The position numbers were made by a program, and so were the translations under genes. 64,000 bases of DNA, taken from Kibdelosporangium sp. MJ126-NF4. GTDB taxonomy: Bacteria > Actinomycetota > Actinomycetes > Mycobacteriales > Pseudonocardiaceae. The DNA lies in NCBI RefSeq assembly GCF_000826545.1, contig NZ_CDME01000002.1:496001-560000 (forward strand). Direction: 5' to 3'. Each line of letters begins with the position of its first letter. Position 1 is the stretch's first letter. The notes under the pieces were generated by a model that saw only the letters and a program-made list of their open reading frames with translations, was not told the DNA's origin and did not search any database. Of the stretch, positions 43,846-52,674 are shown one piece after another.

Positions 43846-44822
43846 CGATCCCCACCGGTGAGCGGCGTGCCTTCGACTACATGCGCGGCCACGTCACCTG
43901 TACCGTCTTCGCCGCGCTCGAGATGACCGGTGTGCTGGACACACTCGCCGCGCGTGGCCTGCGGGCGGGCGAACTCGGCGCGAACCGGTTCCTGGCGGAG
44001 GCGACGTTGCGCTATCTGGCGCAGCGCGACGTGGTGACCAGGACCGGCGACGACGTGTACCAGCTGACCGAGGCGGGCCGCAGGCTCCACGCCGACCGCG
44101 GATATCTGGTCTGGCTGTCCGGCGGGTACGGCGAGGCCCTGCACCGCTTCGGGGACCTGCTGACCGGGAAGTGCCAGTTCGGTGCGCAGATCGACCGGAA
44201 CATGCGGTGGGTCGCCGTCGGCACCGCGCTGGCCGGGCAGGAGGACCTGCGTCCCGACGTGTTGCGGATCCTGAAGGAGATCTCCTTCGACCGTGTCGCG
44301 GACATCGGCTGTGGCAACGCCCATTTCCTGATAGCGGCCTGCCGCGCGGTGGGCGGCGAAGGTGTGGGGGTCGACATCAGCCCGGAATCCTGTGCCGAGG
44401 CACGGCAGGAACTGGCCAAGGCCGGAATGACCGACCGGATCACGATCTTCGAGGCGGACGGCACCAAGGCCGACACCCTGCCGGAACTGGAGCGCGTGCA
44501 ACTGGTGGTGACGTTCTTCTTCCTGCACGAGGTGCTCGAACACGGCTACGACGTGCTGGTCGACTACCTGCGGGGCATCTGCCGTCGTCTCCCGAAGGGC
44601 GCCCACGTGTTGACCGCCGAGGAAACCCCGCCATCGGGCGAGCAGAACGTCCCCGAGCTGCTCACCCCGGAGTACTCGCTCACCCAGGCGCTGATGGAGC
44701 AGACGCTGTTGACCGAGGACGGCTGGCGCGAGGCGTTCACCGAGGCAGGCTTCGAGGTGCCGAAGATCGTGTACCCGAACCTGCCGGACTGCCGTCTCAT
44801 CCTCGCCAGGAAGCCCGACTGA
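43842..44822 (+). CDS. class I SAM-dependent methyltransferase (O-methyltransferase-like, possible 2-oxo-acid C-methyltransferase)
   Basis: 326 aa from ATG 43842 behind GGAAAGGAA. N-terminal dimerisation/winged-helix region (about 1-110) and Rossmann SAM domain: motif I VADIGCGNAHFLI (about 149-161), acidic GVDISPES, and VVTFFFLHEVLEH (about 226). The architecture and the TFFF-LHEVL stretch resemble small-molecule O/C-methyltransferases such as the phenylpyruvate C-methyltransferase MppJ. Next to 2-oxo-acid elongation genes, beta-carbon methylation of a 2-oxo acid is an attractive but untested role. Confidence 0.85.
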   Translation: MTIPTGERRAFDYMRGHVTCTVFAALEMTGVLDTLAARGLRAGELGANRFLAEATLRYLAQRDVVTRTGDDVYQLTEAGRRLHADRGYLVWLSGGYGEALHRFGDLLTGKCQFGAQIDRNMRWVAVGTALAGQEDLRPDVLRILKEISFDRVADIGCGNAHFLIAACRAVGGEGVGVDISPESCAEARQELAKAGMTDRITIFEADGTKADTLPELERVQLVVTFFFLHEVLEHGYDVLVDYLRGICRRLPKGAHVLTAEETPPSGEQNVPELLTPEYSLTQALMEQTLLTEDGWREAFTEAGFEVPKIVYPNLPDCRLILARKPD

Positions 44823-44833
44823 GGAGGAACGAC

Positions 44834-45253
44834 ATGAGCAGTGCCGCACTGGTCCGGAAGGTCTTCGACCTGTTCGGCGAAGCGAGGCTGACCGAGATCC
44901 GCGACCTGCTGTCCGACGACTTCGAGTGGACGTTCTTCGGGCCGGAGGAACTGCCATGGGCGGACACATACCTCGGCCACGAGGGCTTCGACCGGTTCTT
45001 CGCCACGGTCGCCAAGCACATCGAGGTCGAGCAGTTCGATGTGAGCGAGTACATCGAGGCTGGCGACCGGGTGGTCGCCATCGGCACCAGCAGCGCGCGG
45101 TTCCTGCGCACGGACGTCCGCTATCACACCAACTGGATCAACGTGTTCACGGTGAATGGAGGGAAGATCACGCGCCTGCTGGATCTGTACGAGACAGCGA
45201 CCGTCGTGGAGGCACTGCGTGTCGCGGCCGCCGGTGAACACGCACAGCACTAG
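44834..45253 (+). CDS. SnoaL-like / nuclear transport factor 2 family protein
   Basis: 139 aa, start ATG 44834 behind GAGGAGG. NTF2-like fold: VRKVFDLFGEARLTEIRDLLSDDFEWTFFG at the N-terminus and the central sheet GDRVVAIGTSSARFLRTDVRYHTNWINVFTVNGGKI. In natural product clusters such proteins are cyclases, epoxide hydrolases, isomerases or hydroxylase partners. Here it may assist ring closure or imine formation after aldehyde release. Its TAG shares a base with the NRPS GTG (TAGTG). Confidence 0.83.
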   Translation: MSSAALVRKVFDLFGEARLTEIRDLLSDDFEWTFFGPEELPWADTYLGHEGFDRFFATVAKHIEVEQFDVSEYIEAGDRVVAIGTSSARFLRTDVRYHTNWINVFTVNGGKITRLLDLYETATVVEALRVAAAGEHAQH

Positions 45254-48200
45254 TGGAAGGGACCGGCGTCTTGACCACGATTCACGGTGAGTTCTCCCGC
45301 ACCGCGGACCGCTATCCCGACCGCGTCGCGCTCCGCGGCGTGGACGGGGTGCTGACCTACGCCGAGCTGCGCGACTGGATGAACGCCGTCGCGGCGACAT
45401 TGCCCGAGGTGGGACCGGACGATGTCGTCGGGCTGTGTACCGGCCGCTCGTTCACGACGATCGCCGGCATGCTCGGCATTCTCCGGGCGGGTGGTGCCTA
45501 CCTTCCGCTCGACCCCGGCATGCCCGATGCCCGCCTGACCTGGCTGGCCGGGAACAGCGGGGTGCGGGTGGTGCTCGCCGACCCGTCCAGGGCCGACCGG
45601 GTGCGGGCGCTCGTTCCGGACGGCGTCCGGGTCGTTGTCATCGACCCGCCGCCCGGTCCGCTGGGCGACCCTCCAGCCGACGCCGGATCCACCGGCTCCC
45701 ACCTGGCGTACCTGCTGTACACCTCCGGCAGCACGGGCGTTCCCAAAGGAGTCATGGTCGAACAGCGCGGTGTGGTGGAACTCGCCCGTGACCCGTTCTC
45801 CGGTACCAGCCCCGGCGACGTGTTCTGTCAGCTCGCCCCGCTGCACGCCGACCCCTCGGCGTTCGAGATCTGGACGCCCCTGCTCAACGGGGCCTCGCTG
45901 GTCGTGCCCGGCGAGGGTGAGCTGAGCGTGCACGAGATCGGCGAACTGCTCGTGCGGCACGAGGTGACCGTGCTGCGGCTGGTCGCTCCGCTGTTCGCGC
46001 TCGTCGTGGAGAGCGACCTGGCGGCGCTGCGTGGCCTGCGGCTGCTCATCTCTGGCGGCGATCGTGCCTCCGAGCGGGCGGTGCGCCAGGCGCTGGCCGG
46101 GTTGCCCGGCTGCACCGTCGTGAACGGTTATGGGCCGACCGAGGCCACCGTGCTCGCGCTCGTCCACCCGATGACCGCCTACGACACCTCCTGGCCCTCG
46201 GTACCGATCGGCAGGCCGCTCGCGGGTGTGACCGCGCATGTGCTCGACGAGCGCGGGGACCCCGCCGACGAGGGCGAACTCTGGCTGGGTGGCTCCCGGC
46301 TCGCCCGCGGTTACGGGAACGATCCCGGCCTCACCGCGCGACGGTTCGTCCCGCTGCCCGGCTCCGGCGAACCCGCGTACCGCTCCGGGGACCGGGTGCG
46401 CCGCCTCCCCGACGGCAACCTCGTGTTCCTCGGCAGACTGGATCATCAGGTCAAGATCCGGGGGTTCCGGGTCGAACCGGGCGAGGTCGAAACCGCGCTC
46501 ACCGGACATCCCTCGGTCGCGGAGGCGGCGGTCGTCGCCCGGTCCGGCAGGCTCGAGGCGTTCGTGCGGACGAGCCAGGACACGAGCGAGGACGACCTCG
46601 GCGCGTATCTCGCCCAGCGGCTGCCGCACTACCTGGTTCCCTCGGTGATCGAACGGGTCGACGCCTTTCCCCGGCTGAGCAACGGAAAGCTCGACCGGAA
46701 CGCGCTCGCGTCCGGTTCCGCCGATGCGGACCACCGCGCCCCCGTCACCGAACTCGGCAGGCGGCTGGCCGAGATCTGGTCGGCGGCTCTTGGCGGCCGC
46801 CGGGTCGGGCTGGACGACTCCTTCCTCGGCCTGGGCGGGCATTCCCTGGCGGCCATGGACGTCGCGGCGAAGGTGGCCGGGCGACTCGGGGTCCGGCTCA
46901 CCCTGCCAGCCGTCCTCGAGGCGGCGACGCTGGCCGAGTTCGTGACCATGGTCGAGGCCGCCACGGCGGCCGACCCGCCGTCACCGCCCGGCCGGACCGG
47001 CCGCAACAGGGCACCGCTGACCGTGGGACAGGAGGGAGTCTGGTTCGACGACCAGCGCGCGGCGTCGGCGAACTACACGATCGCCAGGACCTTCGATCTG
47101 CGCGGGGCACTCGACGAGTCCGCGCTGCGGGCCGCGCTGCGCAGGCTCGCCCGCAGGCAGCGGGCGCTGACCACCGTGGTGGAGTCCGGGCCGGACGGTC
47201 TGTACCAGGTCACCGATGCCGAGCGCGGACCCGACATCCGGCGGAGCGACCTGACCGGGCTGCCCCCGCGACAGCAGGAGAACCAGATCCGGGCCGTGGT
47301 CGACGAGGCGACTGCGGAACCGTTCGACCTCACCGCCGGACCACCGATGCGTGTCCTGCTCGTCGCCCTCGGTGCCGACCGGTGGATCCTGCACCTCACC
47401 CTGCACCACCTCGTCGCCGACGACTGGTCACTGGACATCCTGTTCGCGGAGCTTTCCGAGTGCTACCGGGCCGAACTCGACGGCACCGATCCCGTGCTGC
47501 CCGCCGTCGGCTTCCAGTACACCGACCACGCCTCGGCCGAGCGCGTGACCGGCGCGGAGGTGGCAGAGCGCGGCCTGCCGGCCTGGCGGCGGGCGCTGCG
47601 GGACTACCCGGGGATGCTCGACATCCCCACCGACCATCCGGCACCGGAGGAGCTCAGCGGACGGGGTGACCGGGTCCGGTTCGAACTGGAGGGCGAGCTC
47701 ACCGCGTCGCTGGCCGAACTCGCCGAGGAGCACCGCGTCAGCCGGTTCATGGTCGCGCTGACCGCCGGGTACCTTCTGCTGTCGAAGTACGGGCAGCGCC
47801 GGGACATGTGCGTGAGCACGCCGGTTGCCCGGCGGGACCACGCGGGAATCACCGATCTCATCGGGTACTTCGTCAACATGGCGCCCATCTGCCTGTCGCC
47901 CGGTGAGGGGCGAACCGTGCCCGAACTGCTCGACCGGGTGCGGACGGCCTGCCTGGACGCCTACCGGCGTGCCGACATCCCGTTCCCCACGCTCGCCCGC
48001 GAGCTCGACCGGCCCGTCGAGGGCGGCCGGAATCCGTTGCTGCAGATCGTGTTCGCCTATCAGCAGCATCCGCCGCGCGAGCTGGCCCTGTCCGGTGTGG
48101 CGGCCACCCCGTGGGAGCAGGGGACCGGAACCGCGAAATTCGACCTCGGCTTCAGCTTCGAGGAACGGTCGGGTTGCCTCGCCGGTGTCATCGAGTTCAG

Positions 48201-51200
48201 CACCGACCTGTTCGACCGGCCGACGATCGAGCGGCTCGCGGGCCACCTCGTCAACGTGTTCCGGTGGCTCGCCCGGAACCCGGCGGGCGACCCCCGCACC
48301 CTGACGCTGCTGGGTGCCGAGGAGGAGCGGATCGTGCGGGAGGAGTGGAACCGCACGGAGATCGACGTTCCCCTGGACCGTTGCCTGCACGAACTGGTGA
48401 GCCTGCAGGCGGGTACCCGGCCGGACAAGGTCGCGGTCGTCGGGCCGGACGAGACGATGACCTACGGCGAGCTGGAGGCCCGCAGCGACCGGCTGGCAGC
48501 CCACCTCGTCCGAGCCGGGGTGCGGGTCGAGGACCGGGTCGCCGTGTGCCTCGAACGGTCCGCCCGGCTGCTCGTCGCCATCCTGGGCGTCCTCAAGGCG
48601 GGCGGTGCCTACGTACCGCTGGATCCCGCCTACCCGGCCGAACGGCTCCGGCACCTCGAAGCCGACTCGTCGGCCACGGTTCTGATCACCAGCGCGGACC
48701 TGCGCCGCTCCCTGTTCCAGGTGGAGGACGGCATCGTCGTCGACATCGACGAACCCATGCCGGAGCAGGCCGCACCGCTCGCCGAGCCGCCCCGGCCGGA
48801 CAATCTCGCCTGCCTCATCTACACCTCGGGCAGCACCGGCGTACCGAAAGGGGTGGCGATCGAGCACAGGTCCCTGGTGAACGTGTTCTACGGCCACCTG
48901 CGCTGGTACTCGTTCGACGAGACCGACCGGTGGTCCCAGTTCGCCGCCACCGGCTTCGACATGGCGTTGTACGAGCAGTTCATGCCGCTGCTGACCGGCG
49001 CCACCTCGGTGATCGCGACCGAGGAGGAGCGGATGGACGGCCGGCTGTTCGTCGACTTCGTCGACCGCAACCGCATCACCGTGCAGGTCAGCTCTCCGGC
49101 GTTCCTGCGGTCGCTCGGGCAACCGGAGCTGCCGACGGTCCGCGTCCTCATCACCGGAGGCGAGGTCGCCAATCTGCCGGACGTGGCCTACTACGCCCCG
49201 CGCAAGGCGTTCCTCAACTGCTACGGTCCCACCGAGGTCACCGTGTGCACCACGTCCTACCGTGCCACCGGGGCCGAGACCTCACCGCGGCTCCCGATCG
49301 GCGGGCCCCAGCCGAACACCAAACTGTACATAGTGGACGATGATGGGCAGCTGTGCCCGATCGGCGTGCCGGGTGAGATCTACATCGGAGGCATGGGCCT
49401 TTCCCGCGGCTACTGGGGTGACCCCGGCCTCACCGGGCAGCGGTTCGGGACCGTGCCCGCGCTCGGCGCCGAACCGCTCTACCGCACCGGGGACCGTGCT
49501 CGCTGGATGCCGGACGGCAACGTCGACTTTCTCGGCAGGCTCGACAGCTACGTCAAGATTCGCGGCTACCGCGTCGAACTCGGTGAGATCGAGGCCGTTC
49601 TCATCGCGCATCCGGACGTCGCCCACGCCGCGGTCATCGTGCGGGACCAGGCACTGGTCGCGTTCGTCGTCGGTGACGTGGACCCCGCCCGGCTGCGTGC
49701 CCGGCTCGCAGAGTGGCTGCCGTATTACCTGATTCCCGGCCGTTTCGTCAGTATCGACCGGATGCCGATGACCGCACACGTCAAGGTCGACCGGAGGGCG
49801 CTCGCCGCCATGGTGGCCGACGCCGAGCCGGCCGCGGCGACCGGTTCGCCGACCGAGCGGCGGGTCACCGAGATCTGGCTGGACGTCCTCGGCCTGCCCT
49901 CGGCCGCCGCGGGGCAGGACTTCTTCGCGTCTGGCGGTCATTCCCTGCTGATCGCGAGGCTTCTCGACCGCCTGGAGACCGACCTCGGCGCGCGGGTCGG
50001 TGTCCGCGACTTCCTCGCCGAACCCACCATCCAGGGGCTCGCCTCCCGGATCGACGGCGCGGAGGCCGAACCTGACCTCGTGCCCTCGGCCGACGCGGAA
50101 CTCGAAGCCGACCTGGACTTCCGACCGGTTCCTCGGCCACCCGGTGATCCGCACGCGGTACTGCTGACCGGGGTGACCGGCTTTCTCGGCGCGTTCCTGC
50201 TGCGGGAACTGCTCGAACGGGTCACCGGAGTGGTGTACTGCCTGATCCGGGCAGGCTCGGAGGAGAAGGCACACAAGCGCATCTTGGACACAGTCGACGC
50301 CTACCGGCTCGACGTGACACCGGACGATCTGGCACGAGTACGGGCCGTCCCCGGTGACCTCGCCGATGCCGGACTGGGGCTCGACTCCGGGACGTGGCGG
50401 GAACTGGCCGGCGAGGTCGAGCTGATCGTCCACGCGGGTGCGCACGTGCATCACCTCACCCCGTACGCCCGGCTGAAGACGGCCAACGTGTCGGGCACCG
50501 CGGACCTGCTGCGGCTGGCCGCACAAGGGCGTCCGAAACGGTTCCACCACGTGTCCTCGCTCAGCGTGTTCACCGAGGAATCCGGGCGGGTGATCACCGA
50601 GACCACAGCGGCGGACCGCGAACAGCATCCGTCCAGCCGCGGGTACTCGGCGAGCAAGTGGGTGTCCGACCGGATGGTCGGGCTCGCGATCGACCGTGGC
50701 CTGGACGGCCGCATCCACCGGATCGGCCGTATCGCGGGGGACAGCAGGCACGGCGTGGTCAACACCGACGACATGTTCTGCCGGCTGCTGGTCAGTTGCG
50801 CGGTGCTGGGCTGCTACCCGCGAGACGAGCGCCTGGACACCAGTCTCCTGCCGGTCGACGTCGTGGCCCGCGCGCTCGTCACGCTCGCGCTCGACGGGGA
50901 CCCCGCCGACGACGCGTCTGCCAGCTACCACCTGCACCATCCGGACCCAGTCGGATTGGCCAGTTTCCTTGCCGTACTGGAAAAAATGGAGGACACGGCC
51001 TTTCCTGCCGTCCTGCTCGCCGAGTGGGTGGAGCGGGCCAAGCGCTTCGCCGAACTGCCGATCCAGCCCTATCTTCCGACACTGCTGGAGCTGAGTCGCT
51101 CGCAAGAACGCCGGATACCCGCCCGGTACGCCAACGAGGTGACCCGCCGACGGCTCGACTTTCTCGGTGTCGCCATCCCTGATATCAACGAGGCGTTGAT

Positions 51201-51246
51201 CGAACGGTACTGGCGATTCCTGAAGAAGGGCGGGCATCTCCGATGA
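45253..51246 (+). CDS. two-module non-ribosomal peptide synthetase, A-T-C-A-T-thioester reductase
   Basis: 1997 aa. A1 (about 1-490; YTSGSTGVPKG near 155, GYGPTE near 295, A10 Lys in LSNGKLDRNAL); T1 (LGGHSL, Ser about 532); C (about 585-1010; H-H-L-V-A-D-D-W, second His present, Gly of HHxxxDG replaced by Asp); A2 (about 1040-1520; YTSGSTGVPKG near 1189, CYGPTE near 1318); T2 (SGGHSL, Ser about 1563); terminal reductase R (about 1635-1997; LLTGVTGFLGAFLL, catalytic Y-S-A-S-K near 1796). No methylation, epimerisation or thioesterase domain. Architecture matches dipeptide-aldehyde makers such as AusA. By-eye pocket residues: A1 D-P-F-L-I-G-G-V-L-K; A2 D-M-Y-V-I-G-C-V-C-K, neither matched to a known substrate by me. 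Confidence 0.95.
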   Translation: MEGTGVLTTIHGEFSRTADRYPDRVALRGVDGVLTYAELRDWMNAVAATLPEVGPDDVVGLCTGRSFTTIAGMLGILRAGGAYLPLDPGMPDARLTWLAGNSGVRVVLADPSRADRVRALVPDGVRVVVIDPPPGPLGDPPADAGSTGSHLAYLLYTSGSTGVPKGVMVEQRGVVELARDPFSGTSPGDVFCQLAPLHADPSAFEIWTPLLNGASLVVPGEGELSVHEIGELLVRHEVTVLRLVAPLFALVVESDLAALRGLRLLISGGDRASERAVRQALAGLPGCTVVNGYGPTEATVLALVHPMTAYDTSWPSVPIGRPLAGVTAHVLDERGDPADEGELWLGGSRLARGYGNDPGLTARRFVPLPGSGEPAYRSGDRVRRLPDGNLVFLGRLDHQVKIRGFRVEPGEVETALTGHPSVAEAAVVARSGRLEAFVRTSQDTSEDDLGAYLAQRLPHYLVPSVIERVDAFPRLSNGKLDRNALASGSADADHRAPVTELGRRLAEIWSAALGGRRVGLDDSFLGLGGHSLAAMDVAAKVAGRLGVRLTLPAVLEAATLAEFVTMVEAATAADPPSPPGRTGRNRAPLTVGQEGVWFDDQRAASANYTIARTFDLRGALDESALRAALRRLARRQRALTTVVESGPDGLYQVTDAERGPDIRRSDLTGLPPRQQENQIRAVVDEATAEPFDLTAGPPMRVLLVALGADRWILHLTLHHLVADDWSLDILFAELSECYRAELDGTDPVLPAVGFQYTDHASAERVTGAEVAERGLPAWRRALRDYPGMLDIPTDHPAPEELSGRGDRVRFELEGELTASLAELAEEHRVSRFMVALTAGYLLLSKYGQRRDMCVSTPVARRDHAGITDLIGYFVNMAPICLSPGEGRTVPELLDRVRTACLDAYRRADIPFPTLARELDRPVEGGRNPLLQIVFAYQQHPPRELALSGVAATPWEQGTGTAKFDLGFSFEERSGCLAGVIEFSTDLFDRPTIERLAGHLVNVFRWLARNPAGDPRTLTLLGAEEERIVREEWNRTEIDVPLDRCLHELVSLQAGTRPDKVAVVGPDETMTYGELEARSDRLAAHLVRAGVRVEDRVAVCLERSARLLVAILGVLKAGGAYVPLDPAYPAERLRHLEADSSATVLITSADLRRSLFQVEDGIVVDIDEPMPEQAAPLAEPPRPDNLACLIYTSGSTGVPKGVAIEHRSLVNVFYGHLRWYSFDETDRWSQFAATGFDMALYEQFMPLLTGATSVIATEEERMDGRLFVDFVDRNRITVQVSSPAFLRSLGQPELPTVRVLITGGEVANLPDVAYYAPRKAFLNCYGPTEVTVCTTSYRATGAETSPRLPIGGPQPNTKLYIVDDDGQLCPIGVPGEIYIGGMGLSRGYWGDPGLTGQRFGTVPALGAEPLYRTGDRARWMPDGNVDFLGRLDSYVKIRGYRVELGEIEAVLIAHPDVAHAAVIVRDQALVAFVVGDVDPARLRARLAEWLPYYLIPGRFVSIDRMPMTAHVKVDRRALAAMVADAEPAAATGSPTERRVTEIWLDVLGLPSAAAGQDFFASGGHSLLIARLLDRLETDLGARVGVRDFLAEPTIQGLASRIDGAEAEPDLVPSADAELEADLDFRPVPRPPGDPHAVLLTGVTGFLGAFLLRELLERVTGVVYCLIRAGSEEKAHKRILDTVDAYRLDVTPDDLARVRAVPGDLADAGLGLDSGTWRELAGEVELIVHAGAHVHHLTPYARLKTANVSGTADLLRLAAQGRPKRFHHVSSLSVFTEESGRVITETTAADREQHPSSRGYSASKWVSDRMVGLAIDRGLDGRIHRIGRIAGDSRHGVVNTDDMFCRLLVSCAVLGCYPRDERLDTSLLPVDVVARALVTLALDGDPADDASASYHLHHPDPVGLASFLAVLEKMEDTAFPAVLLAEWVERAKRFAELPIQPYLPTLLELSRSQERRIPARYANEVTRRRLDFLGVAIPDINEALIERYWRFLKKGGHLR

Positions 51247-52052
51247 CAGGCAGGGACGACTGGTTGTCCGGGAGCCCATTTCTTCGTGATCTCGGCGTCC
51301 AATGGCGAGACGGTGCACTCGTGCTCACCGTCGCGGAGCCCCATACCGTCACAGGTGCGCTGCACGGGGGTGCCATCGCCGCCATGGCAGCCGCGTCGGC
51401 CCAGGCGACGATGCGTGCGTCGGACCCGGATCTGGATCCGTCCACCGTGTCGATCCACGTGACCTACGCACGCGCCGGGCTTGGCACCGCGTTCACCGCC
51501 GCGACGTCCACCGTGCGGCGCGCCCGTGAACTCGGCTACTACCAGACCGAGATCTCCGACGAGAACGGTGCGGTGATCGCCGCTGCCTCGACCACGCTCG
51601 CCGGTGGACGACACGGCGGTGCGGCGGCGCCGCCCTTGCCGCCACCCGCGGGGGATCCCGCCGAGTTCGAACGGGAGACCCAGGCCATTCCGTTCCTCAC
51701 CCGGCGCGGGCTGCGCGTCGGCGGTATCGACGACGGGGTCATCGAGATCACCATGACGCCCGAGGAACGCAACCTCGGCGGCAAGGGCACCTTCGACGAG
51801 GGTGCGGTGCTCACACTGATCGATCTGGCAGGCACCAGCGTGCCCTGGACGCTGTCGCCGCGCCCGTCGAACCGGGGCGCGACCATCGCCCTGCACGCCC
51901 AGATCTTCGGGGAACTCCCTGCGGCTCCGATCATCGCCCGCGCGCAGGTACGGGCCCACGACGACCGCATGTTCTGGTGCGATGTGGCCGTTTGTGGCCG
52001 CGATGAGGGCAGACTGTGCGCGCTCGGTCAGCTCACATACAGGTTCTCGTGA
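51243..52052 (+). CDS. double-hotdog acyl-CoA thioesterase-like protein (tandem PaaI-like)
   Basis: 269 aa, ATGA overlap with the NRPS. Two hotdog folds: first half with V-T-G-A-L-H-G-G-A-I-A-A-M (HGG motif, residues 36-48) and second half with N-L-G-G-K-G-T-F-D-E-G-A-V-L-T-L-I-D-L (about 177-195), in which HGG is replaced by FDEG. Such proteins hydrolyse acyl-CoA or acyl-carrier thioesters; in NRPS operons they may act as editing type II thioesterases. Its 3' end overlaps the convergent regulator gene by 20 bp. Confidence 0.85.
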   Translation: MTGRDDWLSGSPFLRDLGVQWRDGALVLTVAEPHTVTGALHGGAIAAMAAASAQATMRASDPDLDPSTVSIHVTYARAGLGTAFTAATSTVRRARELGYYQTEISDENGAVIAAASTTLAGGRHGGAAAPPLPPPAGDPAEFERETQAIPFLTRRGLRVGGIDDGVIEITMTPEERNLGGKGTFDEGAVLTLIDLAGTSVPWTLSPRPSNRGATIALHAQIFGELPAAPIIARAQVRAHDDRMFWCDVAVCGRDEGRLCALGQLTYRFS

Positions 52053-52674
52053 TCCACCGGTACAACCGGGCAGGCCGTCCCACCGCGCGATAGTGCAGGC
52101 CGACCGCGACCGTGCCCCGGTTGACGAGCCGCTCAAGGTAACGGCGGACCGTCACCGTGGAGAACCCGCACCGGGCCGCCACCTCGTCCGCCGACAGCGG
52201 GGTGTCCACCCGTTTCAAGGCGTTCGCCACCACCCGCTCGGTCGGGGGCACACCCTCCTGCCCCGGCTGCGGGATCTCGCCCGGCACGCGACGACGGAGC
52301 ACCGAGGTCACGGCCTGTACGACCGCGGAGGTGTCGGTCGCCGAGGCCACGCAGGGCTGGACGTCCAGTCGTTCGAAGGACTTGGTCAGTGTCTGGTCGA
52401 CCGAGCGCACGACGGCGATGATGTCGCACTGGATCAGCCGCGGATCCCGTAGTCGGTGCAACAGCCGTAGCCACTCGGACGGTACGCCGTCCAGCGAAGC
52501 GATCACGAGGTCCGGCTTGATGACCTCGGCATAGCGGGGGAGACCGGCCACGTCGTCGATGCGGGTGACTTGCGCGATCCCCGGCACCGACCGCAACGCC
52601 GGGAGGTAGACGTGGCGGCCGCCTGTGCTCGCGGCGATCAGCACGTCGATCCCGCTGCAGGCTTCGCTCACCAT
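52033..52674 (-). CDS. atypical response regulator with winged-helix DNA-binding domain
   Basis: 213 aa. N-terminal receiver-like fold (about 8-125) and C-terminal winged helix (about 140-205; LSADEVAARCGFSTVTVRRYLERLVNRGTV, then GRPARLYRW) like CitB/DcuR-family regulators. The receiver lacks every phosphorylation residue: the acidic pair after VLI is A-S-T, the phospho-Asp position in PDLVIASLDG is Ser, and the conserved Lys is lost (CVASAT). So it cannot be phosphorylated in the usual way and may bind a ligand instead. It overlaps the methyltransferase stop by 7 nt and is a likely cluster-situated regulator. Confidence 0.82.
   Translation of the reverse strand: MVSEACSGIDVLIAASTGGRHVYLPALRSVPGIAQVTRIDDVAGLPRYAEVIKPDLVIASLDGVPSEWLRLLHRLRDPRLIQCDIIAVVRSVDQTLTKSFERLDVQPCVASATDTSAVVQAVTSVLRRRVPGEIPQPGQEGVPPTERVVANALKRVDTPLSADEVAARCGFSTVTVRRYLERLVNRGTVAVGLHYRAVGRPARLYRWITRTCM

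Noticed and set aside
49282..51318. 678-codon minus-strand open frame opposite the NRPS reductase end
   Set aside because: Shadow of the NRPS; the NRPS frame has full domain motifs, this one none.
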